Below are positions 32,958 to 41,491 of a stretch of 45,032 nt of DNA, in pieces. How positions within the stretch are numbered: the stretch's first letter is position 1; each line of letters starts with the position of its first letter. Position numbers and translations under genes: made by a program. This stretch comes from Bradyrhizobium centrolobii (GTDB taxonomy: Bacteria > Pseudomonadota > Alphaproteobacteria > Rhizobiales > Xanthobacteraceae), in contig NZ_LUUB01000120.1 of NCBI RefSeq assembly GCF_001641635.1, forward strand, positions 96,087-141,118, given 5' to 3'. The notes beneath the pieces were generated by a model that saw only the letters and a program-made list of their open reading frames with translations, did not search any database and was not told the origin of the DNA.

Positions 32958-34150
32958 ATACGATCGCGCTTCAGATCAATCGACGTGCAGTGGAGGCATC
33001 GGCCGAACCCCGCACCAGCCTTGCCGATTTCGTCCGCGACAGGCTCGATTTGACCGGCACTCATCTCGGCTGCGAGCACGGCGTCTGCGGTGCCTGCACC
33101 GTCCTGCTCGATGGCGTTCCGGCGCGCTCCTGTATCACCTATGCGGCGGCCTGCCAGGGCGCCGACGTCACCACCATCGAGGGCCTCGACGACGATGAGG
33201 TCACGACCGAGCTGCGCGCGGCGTTCACCCGGGAGCATGCGCTCCAATGCGGATATTGTACGCCCGGCATGCTGGTCTCGGCGCGCGACCTGGTGCTGCG
33301 TCTGCCCGACGCTGACGAGCAACGCATCCGCGTCGGCCTCAGCGGCAATCTTTGCCGCTGCACCGGCTATGTCGGGATCGTGCGGGCGGTGCAGTCCGTG
33401 ATCGAAGCGAGGCGCGCGCGCAACATCGCACCGCTGGCCGACGGCGGCCGGACCATTCTTGGCCCCGCCGGCTCGGGGCGAGCTGCGCCCGGCGGAAGTG
33501 AGCCGCGACCTGCGCGCACGGTGTCGGCTCCGGCGCCTGACAGCGTCGCACGCGGCATCATTCCCGACTTCACCCCGGCCACTGTCCTCGACCAGAGCTT
33601 TACGCTGGCACACCCGCTGGCCAAGGTGTTCGCGATGTTCGACGATATTGCGGGTGTTGCATCCTGCCTTCCGGGCGTGTCGCTGACGGGGATACCCAGC
33701 TCCGAACGCGTCGAAGGCGAGTTTCGTGTCAGGCTCGGGCCGATCTCGGCGGCGTTCCAGGGGGCGGCACGCGTCGAACGTGATCCTGCGACGCTCTCCG
33801 GCCGCATTCTCGGCATCGGCACCGATCAGCGCAGCCATTCGGCGACGCAGGGCGAGATCCGCTATCGTCTGCTTCCACTCGAAGGCGGCGCGGCGACCGT
33901 GGTCGAACTTTCGATCGGCTACACGCTCACCGGGTTGCTCGCGCAAGTCGGCCGGCCAGGCCTCGTGCGGGATCTCGCCAAACGTCTGGTTGCGGAGTTC
34001 GCCGCAAATCTCGACCGCCACATGTCCGGCGCGTCGTCGGGGCGGGCAGCTCCGGCGGAGCTCAGCTTCCGGTCGGTTGCATCGGATGTTTTGCGAGCGC
34101 GGCTCGCGCGCATGTTTAGCCGTGTCACCGGAAAAAGTGGCGCGGAGTGA
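32954..34150 (+). CDS. Fusion of molybdenum hydroxylase 2Fe-2S subunit (CoxS) and SRPBCC/CoxG domain
   Basis: A 398-residue protein, much longer than a CoxS subunit (about 160). Residues 1-155 form the two-cluster small subunit: Cys40, Cys45, Cys48 and Cys60 bind the plant-type cluster, and Cys99, Cys102, Cys134 and Cys136 the second (QCGYCTPGM, CRCTGY). A Pro/Gly/Ala-rich linker (about 160-200) leads to a CoxG/SRPBCC domain at about 208-355: FDDIAGVASCLPGVSLTGI and SATQGEIRYRL match CO-dehydrogenase subunit G proteins. A basic C-terminal helix follows. In CO dehydrogenase systems CoxG helps anchor the enzyme to the membrane, so the fusion may tether this hydroxylase to the respiratory chain (inference). 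Confidence 0.93.
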   Translation: MNTIALQINRRAVEASAEPRTSLADFVRDRLDLTGTHLGCEHGVCGACTVLLDGVPARSCITYAAACQGADVTTIEGLDDDEVTTELRAAFTREHALQCGYCTPGMLVSARDLVLRLPDADEQRIRVGLSGNLCRCTGYVGIVRAVQSVIEARRARNIAPLADGGRTILGPAGSGRAAPGGSEPRPARTVSAPAPDSVARGIIPDFTPATVLDQSFTLAHPLAKVFAMFDDIAGVASCLPGVSLTGIPSSERVEGEFRVRLGPISAAFQGAARVERDPATLSGRILGIGTDQRSHSATQGEIRYRLLPLEGGAATVVELSIGYTLTGLLAQVGRPGLVRDLAKRLVAEFAANLDRHMSGASSGRAAPAELSFRSVASDVLRARLARMFSRVTGKSGAE

Positions 34151-34226
34151 TCGGCGCGCCGGCGCCGCGGAGTGACGAAGCCTGGACTGCCATAACGATC
34201 AACAGCGTTGGATTTGGAGAGATGAT

Positions 34227-35381
34227 ATGACACGAGCACTCGGACTGGTTCCGGCAATTGCGCTGGCAACGGCCTTGGTCGGCGCCGCCGCACAGGCGCA
34301 GACCATCAAGATCGGCGTCAACGAGCCGCTCACCGGCGCCTTCGCGGCCTCCGGCACCTATGTCGTCAACGGCGCGAAGATCGCAGCCGACGAGATCAAT
34401 GCCAAAGGCGGCATCCTAGGCAAGAAGATCGAGCTCGTCATCGAGGACAACAAGAGCAACCCGACGGAAGCTGCCGCCGTCGCCGAAAAGCTCATCACCA
34501 GCGACAAGGTGCCGGTGCTGATGGGCGCCTGGGGCTCGAGCCTGACGCTCGCGGTGATGCCGAAGCTGATCGAATACGAGACGCCGATGGTGGTGGAGAC
34601 TTCGTCATCCGGCAAGATCACGACGACGGGCAACCCCTTCATCTTCCGCATCTCGCCGCCCTCGGCGGTCGAGGCCGCGGCGTTCAAGGGCATCGTCGAC
34701 AAGCTCGCGCTCAAGAAGGTCGATTTCCTCGTCATCAACAACGACTGGGGCCGGGGCACCGCCGAGGACTTCAGCAAGATGATGAAGGACAAGGGCATCA
34801 GCATCGGCCTGGTCGAGACCATGGACCAGGGCGCGCAGGACATGAGCGCGCAGCTTTCCAAGATCAAGAGCTCGGATTCCGAGACGGTGATCGTGACGAC
34901 AGCGGTCGATCAATTGACGTTGATTTTCAAGCAGGCGGCCGCGTTGGGCCTGAAGAAGCGCATCATCACCACCGGCGGCTCGCAGAACCCGGACCAGATC
35001 ATCGCCCAGGCGGGCGCCGCGGCCAATGGCACCATGCATCTGACGACCTTCCTGCCCTGGTTCCCGGACAAGACGCCGAACCCGGAAGCCACCAACTATT
35101 TCATCACGGAATGGAAGAAGCGCGGTTTCGAGTTCGCCGGCTGCACGGAGAGTTTTCGCGGCTATGACGGCATCCGCACTGCGGCGGCGGCGATCGAGAA
35201 GGCCGGCAAGGCCGAGCCCGCCGCAATCAAGGCGGCGCTCTGGGACATCAATATCAAGGGACTGAACGGCGATGTCGTGTTCCGCAAGTCCGGTCCGGAG
35301 GGCAAGGAGAGCGGGCAGAGCCAGCCGAACGTCTATCTCATCGAAATCAACGACGGCAAGGTCGAGATGAAGACGCTCTGA
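34227..35381 (+). CDS. livK: Branched-chain-type ABC transporter substrate-binding protein
   Basis: A 384-residue periplasmic binding protein of the Peripla_BP_6 (LivK/HAAT) family. Signal peptide residues 1-24 end at AQAQT. The mature chain begins IKIGVNEPLTGAFAASGTYVVNGAKIAADEIN, a standard start for the group, with VINNDWGRG and FRGYDGI as later family motifs. Such proteins carry amino acids, urea, amides or aromatic acids. A 76-base gap separates it from the fused iron-sulfur gene, and it heads the five Liv genes. The ligand here may be the ring compound's product or an amide rather than leucine; this is inference from context. Confidence 0.93.
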   Translation: MTRALGLVPAIALATALVGAAAQAQTIKIGVNEPLTGAFAASGTYVVNGAKIAADEINAKGGILGKKIELVIEDNKSNPTEAAAVAEKLITSDKVPVLMGAWGSSLTLAVMPKLIEYETPMVVETSSSGKITTTGNPFIFRISPPSAVEAAAFKGIVDKLALKKVDFLVINNDWGRGTAEDFSKMMKDKGISIGLVETMDQGAQDMSAQLSKIKSSDSETVIVTTAVDQLTLIFKQAAALGLKKRIITTGGSQNPDQIIAQAGAAANGTMHLTTFLPWFPDKTPNPEATNYFITEWKKRGFEFAGCTESFRGYDGIRTAAAAIEKAGKAEPAAIKAALWDINIKGLNGDVVFRKSGPEGKESGQSQPNVYLIEINDGKVEMKTL

Positions 35382-35446
35382 CATCACGTAAGGCGAGGGC
35401 GGTGCGGCGCCGCTCTCGCCGGATTACGGATCATTCGGGAACGGTC

Positions 35447-36319
35447 TTGAGCGAATTTTTCCAACATCTTGTCAACATGCTCGTGCTCGGCGGCACCTAT
35501 GCGCTGCTGGGCATCGGGCTGACGTTGATCTTCGGCATCATGAACGTCGTGAACTTCACGCACGGCGTGCTCTACACGTTCGGCGCCTACATCATGTTCA
35601 TCGTGGTGCAGCAGCTCGGGCTGAATTTCTTCCTGGCATTGCCCGTCGCGGTGCTTGCCGGGTGGCTGCTCGGGGCAGCTATCGAGCTGACATTGCTGCG
35701 ACCGCTGCGCGGCTCCGACATCGACACCACGATGCTGGTCATGATCGGCGCCTGGATCGCGATGCAGTCGGGCACGCTGTGGATCTGGGGCGGCGTCGCC
35801 AAATCGGTGGCGACACCGTTGCCCGAGGCGCCACTGGTGCTCGGGCCGGTGTCGGTGTCATGGCTGCGCCTGTTCGTGCTCGCCGCAGCGGCGCTGCTGA
35901 TCCTGGTGACGTATCTACTTATCAACAAGACCAGCCTCGGACGCGCGATGCGGGCGACGTTCCAGGACCACGACACGGCGTCGCTGATGGGTGTCAACGT
36001 GGACATGATCTACACCTCGACCTTCGCGATCGGCTCCAGCCTTGCCGCCGCCGCCGGCGCTCTGCTCGGGCCTGTCTACGTGATCTTCCCGCAAATGGGC
36101 GATCTTGCCGCCGTCAAGGCCTTCGCCATCGTCATCCTCGGGGGCCTCGGCAACATCACGGGCGCGGTGATCGGCGGCTTCATCCTGGCGCTGGCCGAGG
36201 AACTGGGTGCGGGCTACGTCTCGTCAGGCTACCGCGATGCCATGGGATTCGTGATCATCATCGCGGTCCTGATCTTCCGGCCGACCGGCCTGTTTGCGCG
36301 CGCGGAGCGGGTTGGATGA
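35447..36319 (+). CDS. livH: Branched-chain-type ABC transporter permease (LivH family)
   Basis: A 290-residue inner-membrane permease. LVNMLVLGGTYALLGIGLTLIFGIMNVVNFTHG is the classical LivH start, covering residues about 8-40. The later AFAIVILGGLGNITGAVIGGF loop contacts the ATPase. I selected TTG 35447, which gives the usual N-terminus SEFFQHLVN; GTG 35402 would add 15 basic residues untypical for the family but has a GAGGG upstream. Eight membrane segments are expected. It overlaps the LivM start by four bases. Confidence 0.92.
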   Translation: MSEFFQHLVNMLVLGGTYALLGIGLTLIFGIMNVVNFTHGVLYTFGAYIMFIVVQQLGLNFFLALPVAVLAGWLLGAAIELTLLRPLRGSDIDTTMLVMIGAWIAMQSGTLWIWGGVAKSVATPLPEAPLVLGPVSVSWLRLFVLAAAALLILVTYLLINKTSLGRAMRATFQDHDTASLMGVNVDMIYTSTFAIGSSLAAAAGALLGPVYVIFPQMGDLAAVKAFAIVILGGLGNITGAVIGGFILALAEELGAGYVSSGYRDAMGFVIIIAVLIFRPTGLFARAERVG

Positions 36320-37362
36320 GAGCAGCCGTCACCATCCTCGTGGTCGCTGCGCTTGCCTCGGTGCCGCTCTGGCTGCGCGATCCCTATCTCCTCAACGCGC
36401 TGATCACGACCGGCATTTTCGTCGTCGGCGCGATGAGCCTCAACCTGCTGCTCGGCTTCACCGGCCAGCTCAGCCTCGGCCACATCGCCTTCTTCGGTAT
36501 CGGTGCCTATGTCAGCGCGCTGACATCGCTCGGCTTCGACGTCGGCCTGCCCGGAGGCGTCCGCCTGGTTCACGCGCCATGGCCGCCGATTGCAGGCTTT
36601 TTGCTGGCAATCCTGGTCGCCGGATTGTGCGGCTATTTCGTCGGATTGCTCTCCTTCCGCGTCCGCGGCGCCTATTTCGTCATCGTGACGATCTCCTTTG
36701 CCGAGGTGGTCCGGCTGGTCGCGCTGAACTGGGTCGAGCTGACGCAAGGACCGCTGGCGCTGACCAACATTCCATCCATCGCGCTGCCCTTGCCTGGCAT
36801 TGGTGAGCTGACGCTGCGCACCAAGATGCAGAACTACTATCTCGTGCTGGTCGTAGCGCTGGTCGCCTATCTCTTGATCGCACGCCTCGTTCATTCCCAT
36901 TTCGGCCGTGCGATGCGGGGGCTGATGGAGAACGAAACGCTCGCCGTCTCCGTCGGCATCGACGTCACCAGGACGCTGACGCTGGCAGCCGTGATCTCGG
37001 CCGCGATCGCGGGCGCGGCCGGCAGCCTCTATGCGCACTACATCCGGATCATCGACCCCGAAGTGTTCGCCTTCATCAACACCGTCACCATGGTCATCAT
37101 GGTGATCAGCGGCGGCAAGGGCTCGCTGGCCGGGCCCGTGATCGGAGGCCTGATCTTCGGGCTGCTGCCGGTTGCGCTGCGGCCGGTCATGGCGCCGGAG
37201 GCGCAGTGGATCGCCTATGGCGGCGTGCTGATCGCCATCCTGTTCGTGCTGCCGCGCGGCATCGTGCCGTCGCTCGCACAGCGCTTCATCCGACCGCGCA
37301 GCGGCGCGCCGGCGCTGGCACCAGTTGCGCTCACCGAAACCGGTGCAAAGGAGCCGGCGTGA
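36316..37362 (+). CDS. livM: Branched-chain-type ABC transporter permease (LivM family)
   Basis: A 348-residue inner-membrane permease. SLNLLLGFTGQLSLGHIAFFGIGAYVSAL near residue 42 is the LivM signature, and TMVIMVISGGKGSLAGPVIGG near residue 258 is the ATPase-contacting loop. It pairs with LivH to form the channel. The start overlaps the LivH stop, and its TGA overlaps the LivG ATG by one base. Confidence 0.93.
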   Translation: MRAAVTILVVAALASVPLWLRDPYLLNALITTGIFVVGAMSLNLLLGFTGQLSLGHIAFFGIGAYVSALTSLGFDVGLPGGVRLVHAPWPPIAGFLLAILVAGLCGYFVGLLSFRVRGAYFVIVTISFAEVVRLVALNWVELTQGPLALTNIPSIALPLPGIGELTLRTKMQNYYLVLVVALVAYLLIARLVHSHFGRAMRGLMENETLAVSVGIDVTRTLTLAAVISAAIAGAAGSLYAHYIRIIDPEVFAFINTVTMVIMVISGGKGSLAGPVIGGLIFGLLPVALRPVMAPEAQWIAYGGVLIAILFVLPRGIVPSLAQRFIRPRSGAPALAPVALTETGAKEPA

Positions 37363-38144
37363 TGACCGCGCGCAGCATTGCCATGAACATCGAGCAGGTC
37401 GCCGTCCGCTTCGGCGGGCTGGTCGCGATCTCCGACATGAGCTTCACGGTCGGCGAGGGCGAGATCGTCAGCCTGATTGGGCCGAATGGCGCCGGCAAGA
37501 CCACCGCCTTCAACGTCATGACCGGTTTCCTGACGCCGAGCGCAGGCCAGGTCACCTATCAGGGTACGACGCTGACCGGGTTGAAGCCGCACGAGATCGC
37601 CGATCTCGGCCTGATACGCACCTTTCAGCGCACCGGCGTGTTTCCCAACGACACCGTCTATGACAATCTCCTGATCGGCCTGCATCGTCAGGGCCGGGTC
37701 CGGCTGCTCGATGCCATCCTCGGGCTGCCGGGCGCGCGCGCCTCGGAGCGCAGGCTGCGGCAGCGCGCGAGTGAGTTGATCGAATGGGTCGGCCTCGAAC
37801 GCCGCGCCCATGATGCGGCCGGCTCGCTGTCCTATGGCGAGCAGCGTCTTGTCGGCGTCGCGCTGGCGCTGGCGGCAGAGCCCTCGATGCTGCTGCTCGA
37901 CGAGCCCGTCTCGGGCATGAACGCCTCGGAAACCCACCGCTTCGTCGAGCTGATCCGCAGCATCCGCGACCGCGGCATCACCATCCTGCTGGTGGAGCAC
38001 GACATGCCGATGGTGATGACCGTCTCGGACCGCATCGTGGTGCTGAACTATGGCCGGATCATTGCCGAGGGAACCCCGGATGTGATCCGCAACGATCCGG
38101 CGGTCATCGAGGCCTATCTCGGACATGGAGCGGGACGTGCTTGA
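37362..38144 (+). CDS. livG: Branched-chain-type ABC transporter ATP-binding protein (LivG family)
   Basis: A 260-residue ATPase. Walker A is GPNGAGKTT near residue 43, the Q-loop lies in LIRTFQRTGVF, the signature is LSYGEQRLVGVA (Tyr replacing the usual Gly is common in LivG), Walker B is MLLLDEPVSGMN and the switch His is in LLVEHDM. The ATG at 37362 shares one base with the LivM stop. The 3' end overlaps livF by 20 bases. Confidence 0.93.
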   Translation: MTARSIAMNIEQVAVRFGGLVAISDMSFTVGEGEIVSLIGPNGAGKTTAFNVMTGFLTPSAGQVTYQGTTLTGLKPHEIADLGLIRTFQRTGVFPNDTVYDNLLIGLHRQGRVRLLDAILGLPGARASERRLRQRASELIEWVGLERRAHDAAGSLSYGEQRLVGVALALAAEPSMLLLDEPVSGMNASETHRFVELIRSIRDRGITILLVEHDMPMVMTVSDRIVVLNYGRIIAEGTPDVIRNDPAVIEAYLGHGAGRA

Positions 38145-38841
38145 GATTCGCGACATGGTGTGCGGCTATGGCGGCGTCACCGCGCTGCGCGGCATCTCGC
38201 TCGACGTGAAGGCCGGTCAGCTCGTCGCCCTGATCGGGGCCAACGGCGCCGGCAAGAGCACGACGCTGCGCGCGATTTCCGGCCTCGTGCCGCCGCGCGC
38301 AGGGCGAATGCGGTTCGAGGGCATCGACATCACCGGGGCGAGACCGCCGCGCGTTCTCGCCAGCGGGATCGCACATTGTCCGGAAGGCCGGCGCGTATTT
38401 CCGCACATGAGCGTCGAGGAAAATCTCGACATGGGGGCTTACCTCCGTCGTGGTTCGGGCGAGATCTCGGCCGACCGCGACCGCATCTACGCGGAGTTTC
38501 CGCGGCTCGCCGAGCGGCGCCGGCAGGCCGCGGGCACGCTGTCGGGCGGCGAGCAGCAGATGCTCGCGATCGGGCGGGCCCTGATGTCGCGGCCGCGGTT
38601 GATCATGTTCGACGAGCCGTCGCTCGGGCTCGCGCCCAACATCGTCGAGCGCACCTTTGCGATCATCCGCGGCATCCGCGATGCCGGCACGACGGTGCTG
38701 CTGGTCGAGCAGAATGCGTTCGACGCGCTCGAGATGTGCGACCACGCCTATCTGCTCGAGAACGGCCGCATCGTGCTGTCAGGCGCGGGCTCCGAGCTGA
38801 TCGAGAACGAGCATGTGCGCAAGGCCTATCTCGGTGGATGA
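38125..38841 (+). CDS. livF: Branched-chain-type ABC transporter ATP-binding protein (LivF family)
   Basis: A 238-residue ATPase, partner of LivG. Walker A is GANGAGKSTT, followed by the LivF-specific GIAHCPEGRRVFPHMSVEENL, the signature LSGGEQQMLAIGRAL, Walker B LIMFDEPSLGLAP and the switch residue region LLVEQNA, where Gln-Asn replaces the His-Asp as is normal in LivF. The ATG at 38125 lies inside the last codons of livG. Its stop overlaps the start of the Rieske gene. Confidence 0.93.
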   Translation: MERDVLEIRDMVCGYGGVTALRGISLDVKAGQLVALIGANGAGKSTTLRAISGLVPPRAGRMRFEGIDITGARPPRVLASGIAHCPEGRRVFPHMSVEENLDMGAYLRRGSGEISADRDRIYAEFPRLAERRRQAAGTLSGGEQQMLAIGRALMSRPRLIMFDEPSLGLAPNIVERTFAIIRGIRDAGTTVLLVEQNAFDALEMCDHAYLLENGRIVLSGAGSELIENEHVRKAYLGG

Positions 38842-39175
38842 CGATGCTGTCGGTTCAGCTGGCTTCGGCTGGACGCCGGTCTGCAATCTCGACCGCCTGA
38901 GAGCCGAGACGATCATTCGCGTACATTCCGCCGGCCTCGACCTGCTGGTGATCTGGAACGAAGGCGATGTCGTCGCATGCGACCGCGCGTGTCCGCATGA
39001 ACAGGCGGATCTGGCTCTCGGAGAGGTGAGAGCCGGCCGGCTGTTCTGTCCGCGTCACGCGGCATCGTTCGATTTGCGCGACGGGGCAATCAATCCGGGA
39101 TGGCCGAGCCCGCCGTTGCGGCTTTACGCAATACGGATCACGGGCGCACAAATCTGCGTGGAAGCGCGAGAGTAG
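38834..39175 (+). CDS. Rieske 2Fe-2S ferredoxin-like protein
   Basis: A 113-residue soluble Rieske protein. Cys53 and His55 (CPH) and Cys72 and His75 (CPRH) form the C-x-H and C-x2-H cluster ligands, with the usual 16 residues between. The length matches the electron-transfer ferredoxins of ring-hydroxylating dioxygenases and small NirD-like proteins. The GTG at 38834 overlaps the livF stop; an ATG at 38813 would add seven residues. No oxygenase is in the window, so it may serve the molybdenum hydroxylase as electron acceptor or a dioxygenase encoded elsewhere. It is the last gene of the long operon. Confidence 0.87.
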   Translation: MDDDAVGSAGFGWTPVCNLDRLRAETIIRVHSAGLDLLVIWNEGDVVACDRACPHEQADLALGEVRAGRLFCPRHAASFDLRDGAINPGWPSPPLRLYAIRITGAQICVEARE

Positions 39176-39185
39176 CAAGCGCGGC

Positions 39186-39308
39186 GATGATGGCATCATG
39201 CCCCTGTTTTGCCCGACGAGTCAAAAGGATCGATGGTGTGGACTTGCCTGCAAAATTCATCTTTGAAAACAACGGCATTCTACTGTGCATGGGGTTGTTT
39301 TCGCGTTT
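39186..39308. repeat. Intergenic stretch resembling a dispersed Bradyrhizobium repeat
   Basis: This AT-richer gap between the Rieske gene and the convergent hydrolase contains two phrases, GATGATGGCATCATGCCCCT near 39186 and TGTGCATGGGGTTGTTTTCG near 39285. From memory both recur between genes in Bradyrhizobium genomes; I cannot check this here. The first includes a short inverted repeat (ATGAT-GGC-ATCAT). It sits at the boundary between the catabolic region and housekeeping genes. Confidence 0.35.
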
Positions 39309-40169
39309 TTAGTCCAGCAAGCGGCGGACAGCGTCGACGAGGACACCGTTTGGCCCGCGCAGGGCCTCGAGAATGGTGAAATGGTCGGCGCCGTCGACCG
39401 GAATGAGCTTGCCGGGCGCCTTCGCCGCCGCGCGCTTGTCGTGGAGATTGATGGAATCGCACACGAGCGCCGGTAGCTCGTTGCTGCCATAGGCGATGTC
39501 GAGCCGCTTCGGTGTGACGGGCAGGCGCAGCGGCGACAGCGCGGCGATTTCCTCATCCGTCAGCTTCAGCGCGTTGTTGAGGCCGGTATCGCGGATGGGT
39601 GCTAGCTCGTAGACGCCTGAGATCGCCAGTCCCGCATGGACACTCGGATGGTCCAGCGCCATCGCTACGAGATGGGCGCCGGCGGACCAACCCGACAAGA
39701 CGACCGGTCCGGCAACGCCATAGGACGCGCCGTTTGCGGCAAGCCAGTCGAGGGCGCGCGGGACTTCGGCGACGATGTCGGTGAGGGACACCTCCGGCGC
39801 CAGCGAATAGCCGGGAATGGCGACCGACCAGCCATGGGTGGCGATGCCTTCGACGAGCATTGCGAACAATTCGCGCGAATTGCGCTGCCAATAGCCGCCA
39901 TGCAGGAACACCAGGCATGGCGCCTCAGGCCTAGCGGCCGGGTAGAGATCGATCTTGTTGTTCGCCCGCTGACCGTAAGCCAGATCGAGATGGGATTTCA
40001 GCGTGTCTCGCAGCCGGCTGGAGGCTTCGTTCCGTTCGGCAATCAGGGCCGTGCTGTTCTTGACGGCCGCGTTGTTGTCATAGGCGGCGTCGCGTTCTGC
40101 CTGGGACAGCCCGGACCATGCGGAACGAGGATCGAGCGGCCGACCTGTCGAATGAGCATTCTCAACCAT
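39309..40169 (-). CDS. Alpha/beta hydrolase, kynurenine formamidase-like
   Basis: A 286-residue serine hydrolase of the alpha/beta_hydrolase_3/BD-FAE group. HGGYWQ near residue 95 forms the oxyanion hole and is typical of arylformamidase-like members. The nucleophile elbow is GWSAGAH, and a C-terminal His lies in GADHFTIL. The N-terminus (LSQAERDAAYDNNAAV) matches the family. The ATG at 40169 has GGAG 6 bases upstream. It is a single gene facing the Liv/Rieske operon. It may hydrolyse formyl or acyl amides, but the substrate is unproven; link to the nearby catabolic genes is only positional. Confidence 0.9.
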   Translation of the reverse strand: MVENAHSTGRPLDPRSAWSGLSQAERDAAYDNNAAVKNSTALIAERNEASSRLRDTLKSHLDLAYGQRANNKIDLYPAARPEAPCLVFLHGGYWQRNSRELFAMLVEGIATHGWSVAIPGYSLAPEVSLTDIVAEVPRALDWLAANGASYGVAGPVVLSGWSAGAHLVAMALDHPSVHAGLAISGVYELAPIRDTGLNNALKLTDEEIAALSPLRLPVTPKRLDIAYGSNELPALVCDSINLHDKRAAAKAPGKLIPVDGADHFTILEALRGPNGVLVDAVRRLLD

Positions 40170-40446
40170 AATTACTCCGATGCGGCTCCTGGACGGCACC
40201 CTTGTCCAATTTGGGCCGGTTATTCACCGACAATTGAGGCGTTGGACCAGCCGTGTCCACATTCGACAGAGCTGCCTCGGACGATGTCATGCGGGATCAT
40301 TGTTGCTTTCTCTTGTCCGCACCACTTTATTGTTGCGGTTGCACCAGACGCCCATTCAGGCGAAGGATATGCGGTAGTGCCCCGCAAAATGCTGGTTCTG
40401 GTGCGAGGGCACCTCCATGCTGTCGGTTCGATGAAAGAATAGCCAT

Positions 40447-41442
40447 TTGAATTCGCAAGACTATCGCTTTTCCGTGGCGCCCATGATGGATTGGACCGAC
40501 CGGCACTGCCGGGTGTTCCACCGTCACCTGACCCGGCGGGCGCTGCTCTATACGGAGATGCTGACGACCGGCGCTATTATTCACGGCGACCGGGAACGGC
40601 TGCTCAGGTTCGACGCGGTCGAGCATCCGGTGGCGCTTCAGCTTGGCGGCTCGGATCCGCGCGATCTCGCGCTGGCCGCGCGGATCGGCGAGGACTTTGG
40701 CTATGACGAGATCAATCTCAACGTCGGCTGTCCCTCCGATCGCGTGAAAGACGGCCGCTTCGGCGCCTGCCTGATGGCGGAGCCGGAGCTCGTGGCATCA
40801 TGCGTCGATGCGATGAAGCGCGCGGTCGCCGTTCCCGTCACCGTGAAATGCCGCATCGGCATCGACGACCAGGATCCCGAAGTCGCGCTCGATGTGCTTG
40901 CGCGTGCCGTCGTTGCGGCAGGCGCCGATGCGCTGATTGTGCACGCCCGCAAGGCCTGGCTCAACGGCTTGTCGCCGAAGGAGAACCGCGACATCCCGCC
41001 GCTCGACTACGATCGCGTCTATCGGCTGAAGCGCGCGATGCCGGATGTGCCCGTGATCATCAATGGCGGCATTTTGGGCATCGACGAGGCGAGGGCGCAT
41101 CTTGATCATGTCGATGGCGTGATGCTCGGCCGCGCCGCCTATCAGGAGCCGTGGCGGCTTCTCGCCGTCGATCCCGAGATCTTCGGCGAAGTCGTGCCGC
41201 ATGCGACGATGCAGGACGCGCTCGAAGCGATGATGCCCTATATCGAAGAGCAGCTCGCGCGCGGCGCGCGGCTGCACGCGATCACGCGGCATTTCGTCGG
41301 CGCATTCCACGCCGTGCCCGGCGCGCGAGCCTTCCGCCGCCATCTTGCCGAGCAGGGGGTGAAGCCGGGCGCGGGCATCGGTGTGCTGCGCGATGCCATC
41401 GCGCGCATCGGTGGCGGTGTGCCGGCCGAGGCGGCTGCGTAA
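40447..41442 (+). CDS. dusA: tRNA-dihydrouridine synthase A
   Basis: A 331-residue FMN enzyme that reduces uridines in the tRNA D-loop (positions 20/20a in known DusA). YRFSVAPMMDWTDRHCR is the DusA start, NLNVGCPSDRV contains catalytic Cys95, and VHARKAWLNGLSPKENR and INGGI are conserved FMN and tRNA contacts. The likely start is TTG 40447, since it restores the typical MNSQDYRFSVAPMM N-terminus; the next ATG is at 40483. The 277 bases upstream (40170-40446) hold no gene I can support. This is a housekeeping gene and marks ordinary chromosome. Confidence 0.95.
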   Translation: MNSQDYRFSVAPMMDWTDRHCRVFHRHLTRRALLYTEMLTTGAIIHGDRERLLRFDAVEHPVALQLGGSDPRDLALAARIGEDFGYDEINLNVGCPSDRVKDGRFGACLMAEPELVASCVDAMKRAVAVPVTVKCRIGIDDQDPEVALDVLARAVVAAGADALIVHARKAWLNGLSPKENRDIPPLDYDRVYRLKRAMPDVPVIINGGILGIDEARAHLDHVDGVMLGRAAYQEPWRLLAVDPEIFGEVVPHATMQDALEAMMPYIEEQLARGARLHAITRHFVGAFHAVPGARAFRRHLAEQGVKPGAGIGVLRDAIARIGGGVPAEAAA

Positions 41443-41448
41443 TTTTCG

Positions 41449-41479
41449 CGAAGAGCCGGAGCGCGAGCCCGGCTCTTCG
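41449..41479. terminator. Bidirectional hairpin between dusA and the barrel-protein gene
   Basis: Perfect 11-base arms, CGAAGAGCCGG at 41449-41459 and CCGGCTCTTCG at 41469-41479, enclose a 9-base loop. It begins 6 bases after the dusA stop and ends 12 bases before the end of the convergent barrel-protein gene. On the minus strand it is followed by GCGAAAATT, and on the plus strand no T-run follows, so it is not a textbook intrinsic terminator in the dusA direction but could serve both genes. Confidence 0.7.
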
Positions 41480-41491
41480 TCGTGTCATCGA

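Noticed and set aside
29731..34150. Aerobic CO dehydrogenase (coxLMS)
   Set aside because: The form I motif AYRCSFR is replaced by PYRGVART, and coxDEF-type maturation genes are absent, so CO oxidation is not supported.
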